A stretch of 64,000 nt of DNA from Adiantum capillus-veneris. Lineage: Eukaryota; Streptophyta; Polypodiopsida; Polypodiales; Pteridaceae. Positions within the stretch are counted from its first letter, which is position 1, and each line of letters starts with the position of its first letter. The notes beneath the pieces were generated by a model. That model saw nothing but the letters and a program-made list of their open reading frames with translations. It searched no databases and was not told the origin of the DNA. The translations under genes and the position numbers were made by a program. The DNA lies in assembly GCA_014529385.2 (NCBI GenBank), contig CM043959.1, positions 90,670,529 to 90,734,528 on the forward strand, in the 5' to 3' direction. Of the stretch, positions 1 to 10,760 are shown piece after piece.

Positions 1-69
1 CCAGTTGACTATCTTACGAGCTTTGTGGGGGTCAGAGAGACCCTTGACGTTCCATGAGAGGAGCTTCAT
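1..69 (-). CDS. LINE ORF2 start, endonuclease N-terminus (partial)
   Basis: The ATG is the complement of 67-69. The first residues read MKLLSWNVKGLSDPHKAR, the hallmark opening of the apurinic-endonuclease-like domain of plant LINE ORF2 (S-W-N-hydrophobic-[KR]-G). This domain nicks target DNA to prime reverse transcription. The frame is open to the left edge, so the rest lies outside the window. The matching start in LINE B at 11356 is nearly the same sequence, but there the W codon has become a stop. Confidence 0.8.
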   Translation of the reverse strand, partial: MKLLSWNVKGLSDPHKARKIVNW

Positions 70-954
70 TTGGCAACTCTTTTATCTTTTTTGTTGCTTG
101 ATGGCCTTGGTGGGGTTTGGGACACACTCGCATGGTATGTCTTGTTGTCTTTAAGAACATTCATGGGGGAGGGGCTGATGGAAGTAATCACTGATTGTAG
201 TTCCTTGTGTGGCGCATTTTCTTTGTTGGGGTCAGAGCTGAGTTGGTTGTCCATGGCTGTGAGTTCTTGCTCCAACCTAGACATAGCCGGGGTCCCTGAT
301 CTTGGGTGGGGGGGATGAAGTCCCCGGAATCGTCAATGTCAGAGTCAACATAGTCTTGGATTTTAGCCAGGATAGCTAATCGGTTGGGGTGGTTGATTTT
401 GCCTTTGGGTGAAGGTAGCCTGGGGCTCTTTTCCAATGTGTTTGAAGGGGGGTTTGTCGACTGCGGAGGGGTCCTTGGGGGTGGAGCCCTCTGGTGAGAA
501 GGGGGCTTATTGAAAAGGGCTTAGGAGGGGCTTTGGTGGGGTAGTCTCTCACAAAGTGTCCCTTCTTTCCACACAGTAAACGAGTGTCAAGTAAATATTT
601 GTATTCAACTACCTGGTCGAGCACCTCAGCATCGTCGATCTGAATCTCAATGGTTACGGGGAGGTTCTCAGGGCTAGAGATATCCATCTCTACGAGGACC
701 TGGGGGTGCCAGGCGGGGTTGTAGAATTCTTGCTTGGGCCTGCTGCCTAGCACTTTACCTAGCCTACCAGCTATGAGACCTAGGTGGCGGTAGAGGTGAA
801 GTGGGAGGTTGGGGAACTCGACCCAGACAGGGAAGTTTTTGGAGGCGGAGACCTCCGGGTTGAAGGTTTTTCCCCACCTAAAGAGGCAGAGAGGGGAGTT
901 GTGGATGATCCATTGCCCCGAGCTTATGGCTTGGAAGGGGTAGGGAATGGACAC
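66..954 (-). pseudogene. LINE A ORF1, DUF4283 and zinc-knuckle part
   Basis: The longest open stretch (954 to 376) encodes a DUF4283-like RNA-binding region typical of plant LINE ORF1 (the SGQWIIHNSPLCLF and FPVWVEFPNLPLHLY stretches), followed by a degenerate CCHC zinc knuckle (LCGKKGHFVRDYP; first Cys not conserved). The protein then continues in two other frames (436-188 and 284-66), so at least two frameshifts are present. Its C-terminus overlaps the start of ORF2. ORF1 proteins coat LINE RNA in the ribonucleoprotein. The family assignment is good; the gene is not intact. Confidence 0.75.
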
Positions 955-1061
955 TTAGTGTCCATTCCTGATAATACCTGCGACCCCTTGGCGACCGGCG
1001 GAGGCCGAGAGCCATGGGGGAGTAGGTATTATGAGAGAATGGACACTTAGTGTCCATTCCC
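943..1061. mobile_element. MITE-like hairpin insertion (119 bp)
   Basis: The segment begins GGGAATGGACACTTAGTG and ends with its near inverted copy CACTTAGTGTCCATTCCC. The arms are about 40 bp and extend inward to ATAATACCT / AGGTATTAT, with a GC-rich loop of about 40 bp. Each arm also contains its own small palindrome (GGACACTTAGTGTCC). It falls within LINE A ORF1 just upstream of the DUF4283 frame. I found no convincing target duplication, so the superfamily is undetermined. Confidence 0.6.
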
Positions 1062-1245
1062 GACCATCAAGGGTCGCTGGGAGGCGGACCAATTAGCTGA
1101 TCTGATGCTGACGAAGGTTGTAGAGTTGCACACAGGTTCTCAACTGCTGCTAGGCTTGCGCAGGGTACAGTTCAGAGGACACCTGCAGCGTAGAGAAGAT
1201 TACACATGCTGACGGGGCTTACTATCATTCGCGACCAGCTGATGA

Positions 1246-2035
1246 TTAATTATGGCTGCTGACGGGGCTCGCAATCATTGGCAATGATTGAGAGGCTGCT
1301 GCTGGATTATTACGCCTGCTGACCTGTCGGCTGCAACAATGATTCCGCTCCAGAAAATACAGTTGATGAATCGCTAGGATGCACTGCCTGCCGACCAGCG
1401 ACCTTGACGGCCATGGGAACTTCTTTGAAAAGAAACAAATAGTGATTCTTGGGGAGGCACTGAATGGATTCAACCTCAATGCCTCGTGGCCCATTGTTGG
1501 TGTATCCATGCCCTCAAAATGTGGTCTGGGGGTGCAGCCCAGCATGAAGGCCTACCAGGGCCCGACTTTCCAGATCTCTCTCAACCTTTCGGACTTGAAG
1601 GTAAGAGGACACAGAGCTTACCCGAATGTCCTTGGCAAGGATGAGCATGCCTCGCACTATCTCTAGGTTGAACCACTCTTGTGGGTTGATGGAGGCTTTC
1701 CTCCGGCAGGTTCTCCAAGAGTTGTCTAATTTCTGCTTGGCAGCGGGGAGACAGGGGAGGCACCATTGACAGTGAATGTTTCGGCCAACAGCTGGTCTTG
1801 ACGAGCAGAAAGAGCTTGCTACAGTTTTCCGGCGAACTCTGGGGGCAGCACCTTCGAGATGAGGGGGTCGGAGCTTAAAAGAGAAGGGCCGCGCGCGCCG
1901 GGGGTGGGGGGGGGGAGCTGATTGGAGGGTACGTTTATAGGAGAAGCAACGTGTGATGGGGCAAGGGATTTGCGGCGTCCCAAGCACTGCATGAGGGGAC
2001 AGGGGAGGAGGCTCGCAAAATGATTGGGAGAACAT
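1246..2035 (-). pseudogene. LINE A ORF1, N-terminal part
   Basis: Open minus-strand frames at 2035-1514 and 1545-1246 lie upstream of the DUF4283 region on the same strand and probably form the ORF1 N-terminus. The first is Arg/Pro/Ser-rich and basic. A third frame near 1480-1420 reads ESIQCLPKNHYLFLFK, which resembles the start of a DUF4283 fold. Together these imply frameshifts. The span 1081-1330 holds short imperfect repeats of TGCTGACGGGGCT. Assignment is by position and weak similarity only. Confidence 0.45.
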
Positions 2036-2107
2036 CCCGTCCGAAAGAGGCGGTGGCAGCGTAGGTGTGAGGGCTACGCCATCGCTAAACCTCAGGAGCT
2101 CTTAGGG

Positions 2108-2151
2108 TTTTTTTTCTACACTATTCATTTTCTTTTTTCTTTTTCTTTTCC
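2108..2151 (-). other. LINE B A-rich 3' tail
   Basis: On the plus strand this is T-rich: T8, then TTTTCTTTTTTCTTTTTCTTTT. On the minus strand it is an A-rich tail about 160 bp beyond the last ORF2 codon, as expected for target-primed reverse transcription. Confidence 0.6.
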
Positions 2152-2310
2152 ATAAAGGGCGCAGAGATTGAATATTAGATAAGAAACATGGTTACATTTC
2201 TCTAGTGGACCAGAGGAAGATGACAAAAGATGAAAGTTACATGGGGGAAAGTACTGCTATCGCTGGATGACTTAATTACAAAAATTCTAGCTGCTCCTTT
2301 ATATATACCA

Positions 2311-3012
2311 TCACCAACTGCTACCACTAGGCAGAGAGCTAAGCACTTCCTGGATGTGCGCTACAAGCCGCAGCCCATTGAAGTGTTTCCTTCTAAGCTT
2401 TTCATCTTCAAACCTACAGTCATCAACCATCCTCTGAAGGTGGGTGTACGATCTGTCAAGCAAGATCTCCTGCTGTTTATTTATGTTAGCACCGTTGTAG
2501 AATCCCATGCAGTCATTCAGCACTTTGGGATTAGCTTTGTAAATTCTGCATTGATCTAGCTTGAGCTGGTTGACGTGTAAGGAAAAATGAGTAAACAATA
2601 TCTTCAGACTTTTAGTCTAGTAAGCATTGTTAAATATGCTCTCGTTCCTTTCACACCGGATTAGCCAGAAAAAATCTCCTCTGATCCTGTTCCAAATAAA
2701 CAAAAATACTGAAATTGAATCACCAAGCAAAAATTGTATCCAGTTGGGGGTGGGGCCCAGAGCTCTAGTTAGGGGGAATAAAATATTAGCGTTAGAAGGA
2801 CAATTCATGAAGAGGTGGGAGATATCCTCTTCCATTCGCGAGCATCTTTGGCAGGTTCTTGCGCCCATGCCAGCAGCCTTCATTTGAAGCCTGTCCAGAG
2901 TGCCTTGTGGAGGATGAGCCACAGCAGGACGGAGTGCTTTTCTATGATCCCTCTGTTCCATATGTGCTGGAACTTGAACGTCCATTGCTTCTTTGACATG
3001 TTCATATTCCAT
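2311..3012 (-). pseudogene. LINE B ORF2 C-terminus, zf-RVT zinc-binding domain
   Basis: The region carries the zf-RVT signature: C-QRC in TCQRCSRMEEDISHLFMNC (a C-C-H-C cluster near the middle) and then FFWLIRCERNESIF, the usual W-x-x-R-C-x-R-N end of plant LINE ORF2. A TAG stop at about 2617 is followed in the same frame by about 95 more codons down to 2311, so the original C-terminus was longer. This domain is thought to help ORF2 bind nucleic acid. It is a decayed copy. Confidence 0.85.
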
Positions 3013-3507
3013 CTCTTATTGAGGGTGGTGTGCAGGGGGGCGTGAATCTTGGGGGGAAGATTCACAGGGTGGTGAAGTGCGCTGCCACTTGCCCAATAAA
3101 GGGCTTTGGGGGATGTATCAAGTGTCGCTGAGAGGGACCACTCCTGCCCTTTGGGGAAGAGTGATTTCCTTGTGTCCAGAAGTGTTAGCTCCCAGGGTTG
3201 CAGTTGGTAGTGCCTAAGAAGTTCAGAGTGTGTGAACCACCTAGCTTCTGATGCATGCCACAGGTGCTTCCAAGAGGTTATGCCTTTATTGTGGATGCGT
3301 CTTGCAGCCTGTTTCTGGTCTAGGGAGAGAGGGGGGATGGGGGGGGGAAGACCACCATAATGATTCCTGAGCTCTTATGACGAGGCTATGTTTGAATTCC
3401 CAGTTGACCCTCAATCTGGCCCTATACCTGTTCCAAGCTCTCCAAAGCAATTTGAGGAGGTCTGACCCTTCAGATGTTACCTCAAAAGGGCCAAAGAAAA
3501 GAGTAAT

Positions 3508-4670
3508 TCATGGGATGTTTGAGACTCCTTGAGCTTCTTTCAGTTGAATCTTGTCCAGGTGTCGGAATAGCAGAGAGGCACATTCTTCTTCTGGTTGTTC
3601 GAGGCCTCTTAGGATGAGCTTGACAGCAAGCTTGTCGGCCCAATTGTTTACATTGGTCGGTCCCATCCCTCCTTGTTCCTTGGGGAGGCAACAATAGTCC
3701 CACTTGACTTTTGCTATCCCTTTTTTGAGGGGGTCCCCTGTCCAAAGAAAGTTCCTGCAAACCTTAATGAACTCCTTTAAGTGATCATCGGGGAGTCTCC
3801 AGCAGGAAAGGAAGTATAGCACACAACTGGTGATGAAGTGCTTGATGACTACCACCCTTCCTGCTAGATTAGCTTGGAACCCCATCCATCCGTTCAGTTT
3901 GGCTGTGAACCTTTCCATGACCCAATTCCATCTCTGCCTCATGGTGACCTTGAAGCCAAATGGGATTCCTAGCAGCCGGAAGATTACTTCTTCTCTCAAA
4001 TTATTGCACCCTTGCTCAGTGATCCAGCTCAGGAGAGAAGAGTGGGAAGCTCTGATGCCTGGCTTAGCGTGATTGATTTTGGAGCCAGATGCCGTGCAAA
4101 AAACTTGTAACCATTCGCAAAATTGGCGCAAAGATTGGTCATCGTTGTGGAGGAGTATCATCTGCGAGCTGTGAGAGGCATTGTTGTCTGCCGTCAGGTA
4201 GGGAGATACCCTTGATAATACCATCGGCCATTTTGTCTTTGACTAGCTAGTTCAGGGAGTCGGCTGCAACGGCAAAGAGGAGGGGGGCTAGCGGGCATCC
4301 CTGTCTGATCGGTCGGTTAAAGGCAAAAGGATCAGAAAGGAGTTGTTGAGCGCCACTCTGGCTTTGGCATTGCCAAGAAGTGTCTGAACAAACTTGAAAC
4401 CTTGGGTCCGAATCCCATCATTACTAAACAGTCAAGCAGGAAGGACCATTCCAGCCTATCGTACGCTTTGTCAAAGACAAAAACATAGTCTTGACCTGAA
4501 TCCTCTGCATGTTCAATTCCTTCCCACATTGCTGTGACTGCTTCTAGTATACGTCTGCCTTTGATGAGTGCTTCAATGGCCCGTTCGATTTCCCAAGTCA
4601 TGAGGTCAGAGTCCAGCTGAGAGGCCACTAGGGGTGGGATAACTTTAATCCTACAGTTCTGGATTACCAC
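3508..4670 (-). pseudogene. LINE B ORF2 reverse transcriptase
   Basis: Two frames cover the RT. 4670-4332 holds the palm motif FDKAYDRLEWSFL (LINE A-box, D in FDKAYD). 4224-3508 holds the downstream RT region with GSKINHAKPG, LGIPFG, LAGRVVVIKH and FLWTGD...VKWDYCCLPKEQGG, all standard in plant LINE RTs. The catalytic DD box would lie between 4332 and 4224, where the frame is broken; stops and frameshifts make it non-functional. 3013-3507 is the spacer to the zinc-binding domain and contains stops. Confidence 0.88.
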
Positions 4671-5322
4671 TCAGGCGGCGAGACTAGAGGCGTAGGGGAT
4701 CTCGGTAGGGCTGAATAGGTCAGAGAAGTGAGATGTGGCGATTTCCAAGTTCTCTGCCTCTGACATAGCTTTTCCATTGGGGACTTGAAGGAAGGGGATG
4801 GATTCTCTTTGGTTTTTCTTTTTGAGGAGCTTGAACATTTCCTTAGAAGGTTTGTCAATCTTCCCCGCCCACCACTCTCTGAAGAAATCTATTGTGTGTT
4901 TTAGGGTGAGGTCCTCTTCAATACGCAGTTGTTGCCTTAAGGTAGCGATTTTATCATGCGTTTCGGAGTCGGCTTTGTCTGAGGACTCTAGGTTGATGAG
5001 GGCGTTGTAGATGTCGTCTTTTCTTTTCCTACGGATCTCTGTAACCTACTTCCTGTACTCAATGAGGGTGCGTTGGGTGTTAGAGATGGCCTTCACCCAA
5101 GGATGGGTTGGGGTATTTCCCTTGGAGAACTCCTAGACCCAGATGGATATGACACTTCTTTGGACTTTTGGAAGTTGAAAGAGGGAAGAGTTGGTGTGAA
5201 ACCAATGGTTGCGGATTTTGTTGCACTTGTCATCCATAGTGATGACTAATGGGTAATGATCCGAAGCACAAGAAGTTTGCATGGGTTTGACTTTGATCCG
5301 ATTAAAGCTCTTTGCCACATGG
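4664..5322 (-). pseudogene. LINE B ORF2, endonuclease end and linker to RT
   Basis: The part 5322-5133 reads HVAKSFNRIKVKP and then SCASDHYPLV. SDHYPL is the last catalytic motif of the LINE endonuclease (the SDH triplet). The linker 5130-4664 carries charged, helical sequence and several stops. The frame resumes immediately after the LTR element at 5328-10755, confirming that this is the second half of the interrupted endonuclease. Confidence 0.8.
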
Positions 5323-5327
5323 ACATT
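5323..5327. other. 5-bp target-site duplication (left copy)
   Basis: ACATT here directly precedes the LTR at 5328 and is repeated at 10756-10760 directly after the other LTR. Both copies lie in LINE B ORF2. Confidence 0.9.
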
Positions 5328-5469
5328 TGAAAGGACAGGGGAACTGAGCATGCTCATCACCACCCAGCCATGCCCTATATAGGCCCTTGGCCTTCTAAAT
5401 ATAGGGACCCCCTTGACTGCATGTCCGTCCTGGCCCTTAGCCCGGACTGGTCCTACCCTTGTCCTGACA
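5328..5469 (-). repeat. 3' LTR of the 5.4 kb element
   Basis: 142 bp, TG...CA. On the minus strand it opens TGTCAGGACAAGGG and closes CCCTGTCCTTTCA, and it contains a CTATATAGG TATA-like box. A purine-rich tract precedes it (complement of about 5470-5486, core AAGGGGGGAG), fitting the polypurine tract. Confidence 0.88.
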
Positions 5470-5859
5470 TTACTCCCCCCTTGGAGAAGCGTTTTCATCC
5501 GCGAAAACACAAGTGATGATATCTTCATAAGAACACTAATGTTTTCTACCGTAACGTCCCACATGGATCCAACGGTTCATTTGAACGGAACCCGGTTCCG
5601 TAGGAGGTTCAATGAAACCAAGAGTAACATCTTGATTTTCTACATTGTTGTCCATTTGTAACCATCTGATGGTACCGGTTCCTATCCAAACATAGTGTGT
5701 AGACTCCATTTAGAACGCTCATGAGCATGGTAAACGAGTTTATCACAACACATGTGTACCAAAAAGAGTACCTCTTGTCACTTTCCATGAAAGTAACTTG
5801 CTGACATAACTCATCAGCCAATTTTAAGTCCTTGACTTGGTCCCAATTTTCATCATCAG

Positions 5860-6060
5860 TAAACAACCCCACCCTAACGAGTGTTCAAGGTTGAGAACCT
5901 GAGTTATACATGAAGAGACTACCTAGTCGCAACATGCGTTAACTGATACTAAGTGAACTCCAAAAAGAGCAATAAATGCTTATGAATTTGATTGCTTGGT
6001 GCTAATGTACGCACTTTGCATATCCTTTAGCCCAAGATTACACTTCATAATCTGTCAATC
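5860..6060 (-). pseudogene. Decayed chromovirus integrase remnant
   Basis: On the plus strand, CCACCCTAACGAGTG near 5867 and GCTAATGTACGC...GCATATCCTTTAGC near 6000 align in order and spacing with CCACTCTAACGGGTG near 44582 and GCTAACGTACGC...GCATATCCTTTAGC near 44713 in the chromovirus integrase. No open frame survives. This links the 5.4 kb element to the chromovirus lineage. Confidence 0.6.
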
Positions 6061-7975
6061 CCCTTGGATACTGACAATACTGAGGTGTGTTTCCCCCATG
6101 GTTTGCAGATAGTCTTCCCAGACGACTGGTAAACGGGAAATCACAGTAGCGTATAACATTGTTGAGGAATCAACAATGTGCGGAATAACCATCGTGGTTA
6201 ACTTAAAAAATCCACAAACACCCAAACCGAGCCATGACCTCTATTGGTGATTAGTAGACTCAAAAGTAATCTCATAGAGATAGTGCACATAGAGTGCAAA
6301 ATGCTTTATAAGCAACAACCTGAGGAATATGCATGCCGTTCCAAATTAGCCTTTGCTAAACACTAGGGCCCGTAACACCTAGTGTGCATGCATTTAGCAA
6401 AAAACAAATCCGAACCTGTATTTCCATGGTGATCCTTGCCAATATTTATGGAAAATGTGATGCTCCTAGCATACATTAAAAAGGAATGTAAATAGTTCTG
6501 AAAAGAAACTAAATACTTTCAGTTGCAATCTTTTGCAAGCCTTGCTGAAACGTCTGAATCACAATAGAAGGTGAAACATTGATCACTTCTAGATACAGAC
6601 AATGAAACTTTTTCATTAAGAATTTATAGACTTGCTATATGTATAAACAACCATCTGGAATGTTGTTTAGCAATACTTGTACCTGGACAAGTCATTCTAA
6701 GTATCCGAAAATTTCTGGCCACGAAAGTGCTCCTGATACGTCGTGCTGAAAGTGGTCTAGAAACCAGATTTGACCAACACCTAGTTGGATTTTGTCGTGA
6801 CACATAATTGAAATAATGGCACCAGTGTCAGTCCAGAGACTCATATTCTCCACATGTGGAATATGTCTCATGTAAGGATGTGTAAAAAAGAACATCCTTC
6901 AAGTACAAGATGTACTTGTGTGTGGAGGTAACTGCAAACACTACGACGGGAGTGAGAGGGACCGTCATTAGCTTTGCTCCACACTGTCTAAACCGAACTC
7001 CTTGAGTCCCTAGACCATGTTGTATCCCATGTGACAACATGTGCCAAATTGAACCCTACAAGTAGGTTCGTAACAGCATAAGGCAGAAAGATAGATTGGT
7101 CATTGGGCCCAAAATACTTTGTGCCGACATGCCCTTGGCATGGTTCTGTAACATTCAAGCGTACTTAGACATCTTGAAAAACCAAGCAAAGCATACTAAA
7201 AATGGAATAACACCAAATCAATAGATGCGTACCTGGAGATTTGAACGTAATGTTCACTTACCCGTATTTAAATGGAGAGGAGCACGTCCCCTACCTGAAA
7301 AAACAAACACTAGTGCTTGCAATCCCAACCCTTGGATGAGAATCTATGTAGTCAAACGCCTTGGTAAGACCCGTTGTAGAATTGCGCAAGTAGCATGTAA
7401 CGGTAACCAACCATGTACAGAATGATGAGAATCAACTTAAAAAGTTGAATTTGTCCGCTACCCCATGGTAGATTACTGGCTTCTTTCCTTGAACGTAGAA
7501 CTGGGATAGATCAAACTATGATCCTCAATGCCTATGGGGAGATGTAGCAATACCCGTCGGGTCTTACCCCAAAACAGTGATGCCATAGACACTCGTAGTG
7601 CTATAGAGAGAGCGAGAAATCCACACAAGTAAAATGCCTAGCTCATGTCCATAGCCATGGTGTCTCAACTGTTTGCTGCCTCTAGACTCCATGGTATAGA
7701 TCAGCTGATGTAAGTGTAAGAGTATCAAAAACTCAACTTGAGCATCGCACTAGAAATATATAGTGAAAAAATGACACCCTAATCCTCCGAAATAACAAGA
7801 CTCTTGCTCGTCCATTAACGTCGATATGTTAGATGTGTACTCCACTGGGCAAATCTGTTTGATCCTAAGAAAAATCACCCAAGGAATGCCAATAGTTGGG
7901 CCTTACCCAAGATCTGACAATGGCTTGTAGTCAGTCTGTGTGTGGCTCCTAGCTCTTACAGCCATTAGTGTTCAA

Positions 7976-8071
7976 TCGATAAACCAATGAAAACTAACGT
8001 GAATGGCATCTTGGCCCATTTCAGTCGATAAACGATGAAAACTAATGTGAATGGCATCTTGGCCCATTTCT
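7976..8071. repeat. Two-copy tandem repeat, about 48 bp
   Basis: Two adjacent copies begin TCGATAAAC and end TGGCATCTTGGCCCATTTC, starting at 7976 and 8025. They differ by a small indel and one or two substitutions and lie in the non-coding interior of the LTR element. No function is apparent. Confidence 0.8.
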
Positions 8072-10600
8072 CGCTGAGTTCTAGAGCACCTTGGCTCATG
8101 CTGACTCTCAAAACATGTATGAAAAGATTCTTAGAAATTTTTCATTATTCTTGAGAGGAATAAGAAAAAGAGAGAGAAGAAGAGCATGCTGGGCTGAGGA
8201 ACTTTTCTTAAATTTGTAGAGTGTGTGCCCAGAATGTGTGCTCTTAGACATCTTATGCCCGAATTGCAGCTTATCCTATAAGCATTCCACAATTTGTCTG
8301 TATGACACTCTCATCGAGAGAGGCAATAGAAAACCCAAGTTAAACCTTGACCATCTACCGTGTAGGGTCGTGACTGTATGAGGATGACTTGAAAGGGGCA
8401 CCTTACCGGTGAATCTAGTCGAAATTTTAGGTTCTTTTTAGTATTGTTGAGTGTTGATAGCAACCAACAATCCATCCGTACTTTGTCCTTGACAAAGTTG
8501 CGAGTGTGTTAGCGGAAGCGTAATGCATGAAGCGGTAGAATTGAATTCACGTCACTAGCATGCCTTGCATAAAGAATGGTAAGCCCTTGCGCAGAGTGAT
8601 GGCCTCAACCGTGAGAACAAAACTATAAGTACCTTGCACAATTTAGACTGGTAGGGATTCTATGAGCTAATATCCCCTATTTTGCCAGTTCCCTGAAGCC
8701 GGGCTTCCTATAAAATTTCCAAGCAAAGTGTAAACAGGAAGAAACAGGAAAAACTTAAACTTGGCTAACCTGGTCGTTGTTGCTGCAACCAGTTGTCATG
8801 AAATTTGGAAGGAAAAACTCGTTCCAAAACGGCTTATAGCCTTATCTGCACAGACGCCATCCTATATCCTATACACCTGGCTAGTACATAATGAAATAAC
8901 CTGCAATATGAATTAACCTGCAAACAGATTGCCTATTTCTTCGCAATTTTGTACGGTCAAACCATATGCCAAACATGCGAAGTCTCCATACGAAATTGAG
9001 CAATTATGAAATCCGTGTTTCACATACATACTTCTGTGCTCATAGCATAGAGATATGCTTGCCAATTTACAGAGCAAAAGAAAGTCGACGTTGTTGAGCA
9101 TTACTGATAATCAACCTTGTTGAATTGGCCCTATGTACTGAAAGGCAGAAAAACTTGCAAAATATGTACTGTGTACCTGCTTGGCTTGATTACGTTGGCT
9201 TTGGGATATACGTAAATATTGTCCTTGACGTATATGTAGATATGGAGCCCTCCTTCCGGAATCCTTGATTCCCCCAAGTCAGCGACCGTGGCCGGTCTTG
9301 CCCTTACTCGCTAGGTAACTTTGCCCTGTTGGAGCCGTGTTCATTGTGAAAACATAATGGAAGTACCATCATGCAGCTTATGATGGTGGTATATCAAAAG
9401 TAATTTCCACCACTCTATGGCTTTGTCGAGCAAAATGCCATACCCAAGGCATATAAATACTTACCTTAAGGGCACAAAGAAAGCATAAACGAAGAAAATA
9501 AAAATAAAAATAATTAGTCGGCCATGCCAACATCTGTACCATACCCATTGCAGGCATTGCATGTACTTTCCTGAATGCAATTGAATAACAGTATCAATTG
9601 GCAGCAACCTCAAAACGTTAACCATTCATTAACCATTCGTGCATGTGTTTCCTGAAAACTTTAGTCAAATATGAAAATTGTAAACATTATTGAGATCCGT
9701 ACCTCCCTTGCATGTCTAATTGAATCAGTGGCATTTGGATGAATCTTCCAATCCGTTGACAAGCTGGTCGTTTGTTATTTATATGTAGATTGCTCTTGCC
9801 ACATGAGTGGCATCCGAATTTCTGATTGCATGTGATTGACATCTTCTGAACACGAGGTTGATTCTATGGTCATGATGTCCTGACATCATGTCGATGGATT
9901 CGCAAAGTGGCATGAGCCGTCGGCTTCATGATGTATTTGCTTACTGTCCTCCTGTGAAACGCTGCAGACTCGCCCTTCGTGATATCCGTGTCCTTGCAAC
10001 ATACCTTGTGCAATTTGCTATACCCTGTTGGGTTAACTCGGGCGTGCGTATCTGGCTGCCATGGTTCAACTCCCGGACTGGTCCGAAGCTTTCATAGCCC
10101 GTGGGCCAACACCCCTAATTGGGGGTGGTTAAATTTAGGGCAAATTTACTTTTTTTTAAAAATAAAAATAAATTGTAAGCTTCCATGGTGGCTACCGCTA
10201 TAGCGCAGGGGAAAAATTCGAACGCAGGGGGCAATGGGGTCCTCCGCGGGGCTTGGGAGTGTGTCAAAAAAGGATCGCAATGGCATGGCGCTCCTGTTTG
10301 GAGCCAGCGCCAACCGATTCTCTGAAGTCACCGAAGGCGGACCCGATATGCAGGGGACGGTGCCCGGGCGGCCCTCTTCTTCATCGTCCTCCATGCAAGC
10401 GGCCTTTCCCGCCATGCAAGCTTGCATGCAACCTCTTGCACCCTCGTGGGTCATGCCCCCCTCCTTGGCGAAAGCCATGCTCCGCCATGCCAAGGTCCAC
10501 GAACGAGAGAGGGAGAGAAAATCCGAGAGAGAGGGAGAGAGAGAAGAAAACCATGCTTTCTCCCTGTCATGGCTCCACCCTCCTTCCTCCTCTCCACCTT

Positions 10601-10612
10601 GCTCTGATACCA
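10601..10612 (-). other. tRNA-iMet primer-binding site
   Basis: The minus strand reads TGGTATCAGAGC one base inside the 5' LTR. This is complementary to the 3' end of plant initiator-Met tRNA and fixes the element's orientation as minus. Confidence 0.88.
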
Positions 10613-10613
10613 G

Positions 10614-10755
10614 TGAAAGGACAGGGGAATTGAACATGCTCATCACCACCCAGCCATGCCCTATATAGGCCCTTGGCCTTCTAAATATAGGGACCCCCTT
10701 GACTGCATGTCCGTCCTGGCCCTTGGCCCGGACTGGTCCTACCCTTGTCCTGACA
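10614..10755 (-). repeat. 5' LTR of the 5.4 kb element
   Basis: 142 bp, identical to 5328-5469 except at three positions (AATTGAAC for AACTGAGC, and TTGGCC for TTAGCC). The right-hand duplication ACATT follows at 10756-10760. Confidence 0.9.
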
Positions 10756-10760
10756 ACATT

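Larger units (their letters stand above)
1..2105 (-). mobile_element. LINE A, non-LTR retrotransposon (5' part)
   Basis: Minus-strand LINE reaching beyond the left edge. Reading down from about 2105 it has a 5' region, a frameshifted ORF1 (about 2035 to 66) with a DUF4283-like domain and zinc knuckle, and the first codons of ORF2 (69 to 1). Its 5' end lies directly against the A-rich 3' tail of LINE B, so the two elements sit head to tail. ORF1 is interrupted by a small hairpin element (943-1061). The exact 5' boundary is inferred from where the LINE B tail ends. Confidence 0.75.
5328..10755 (-). mobile_element. Non-autonomous Ty3-type LTR retrotransposon in LINE B
   Basis: 142-bp LTRs (5328-5469 and 10614-10755) differ at only 3 positions, start TG and end CA, and are flanked by ACATT. 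A primer-binding site next to the right LTR shows the element lies on the minus strand. The interior has no intact gene. Short stretches at about 5860-6060 match the integrase region of the chromovirus at 43891-49699, and the LTR ends are alike (TGT-AGGACA at the start, CTTTCA at the end), so it is a relative whose coding capacity decayed. The remaining interior (6100-10200) shows only short meaningless frames. Confidence 0.88.

Noticed and set aside
5413-5661. ORFs running through the LTR at 5328-5469
   Set aside because: They only read across the LTR and polypurine tract, and the same peptide appears at both LTRs.
6692-7040. Possible copia protease-like peptide (YILYLKDVLFYTSL) in the LTR element interior
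   Set aside because: The resemblance to the copia L-x-D-V-L-Y motif is short and unsupported by neighbours; surrounding similarity points to a chromovirus instead.
10234-10668. Overlapping plus-strand ORFs near the LTR element's leader
   Set aside because: Low-complexity Ser/Arg/Glu sequence in the leader and LTR of the 5.4 kb element. No domain, and LTR repeats reappear in all frames.
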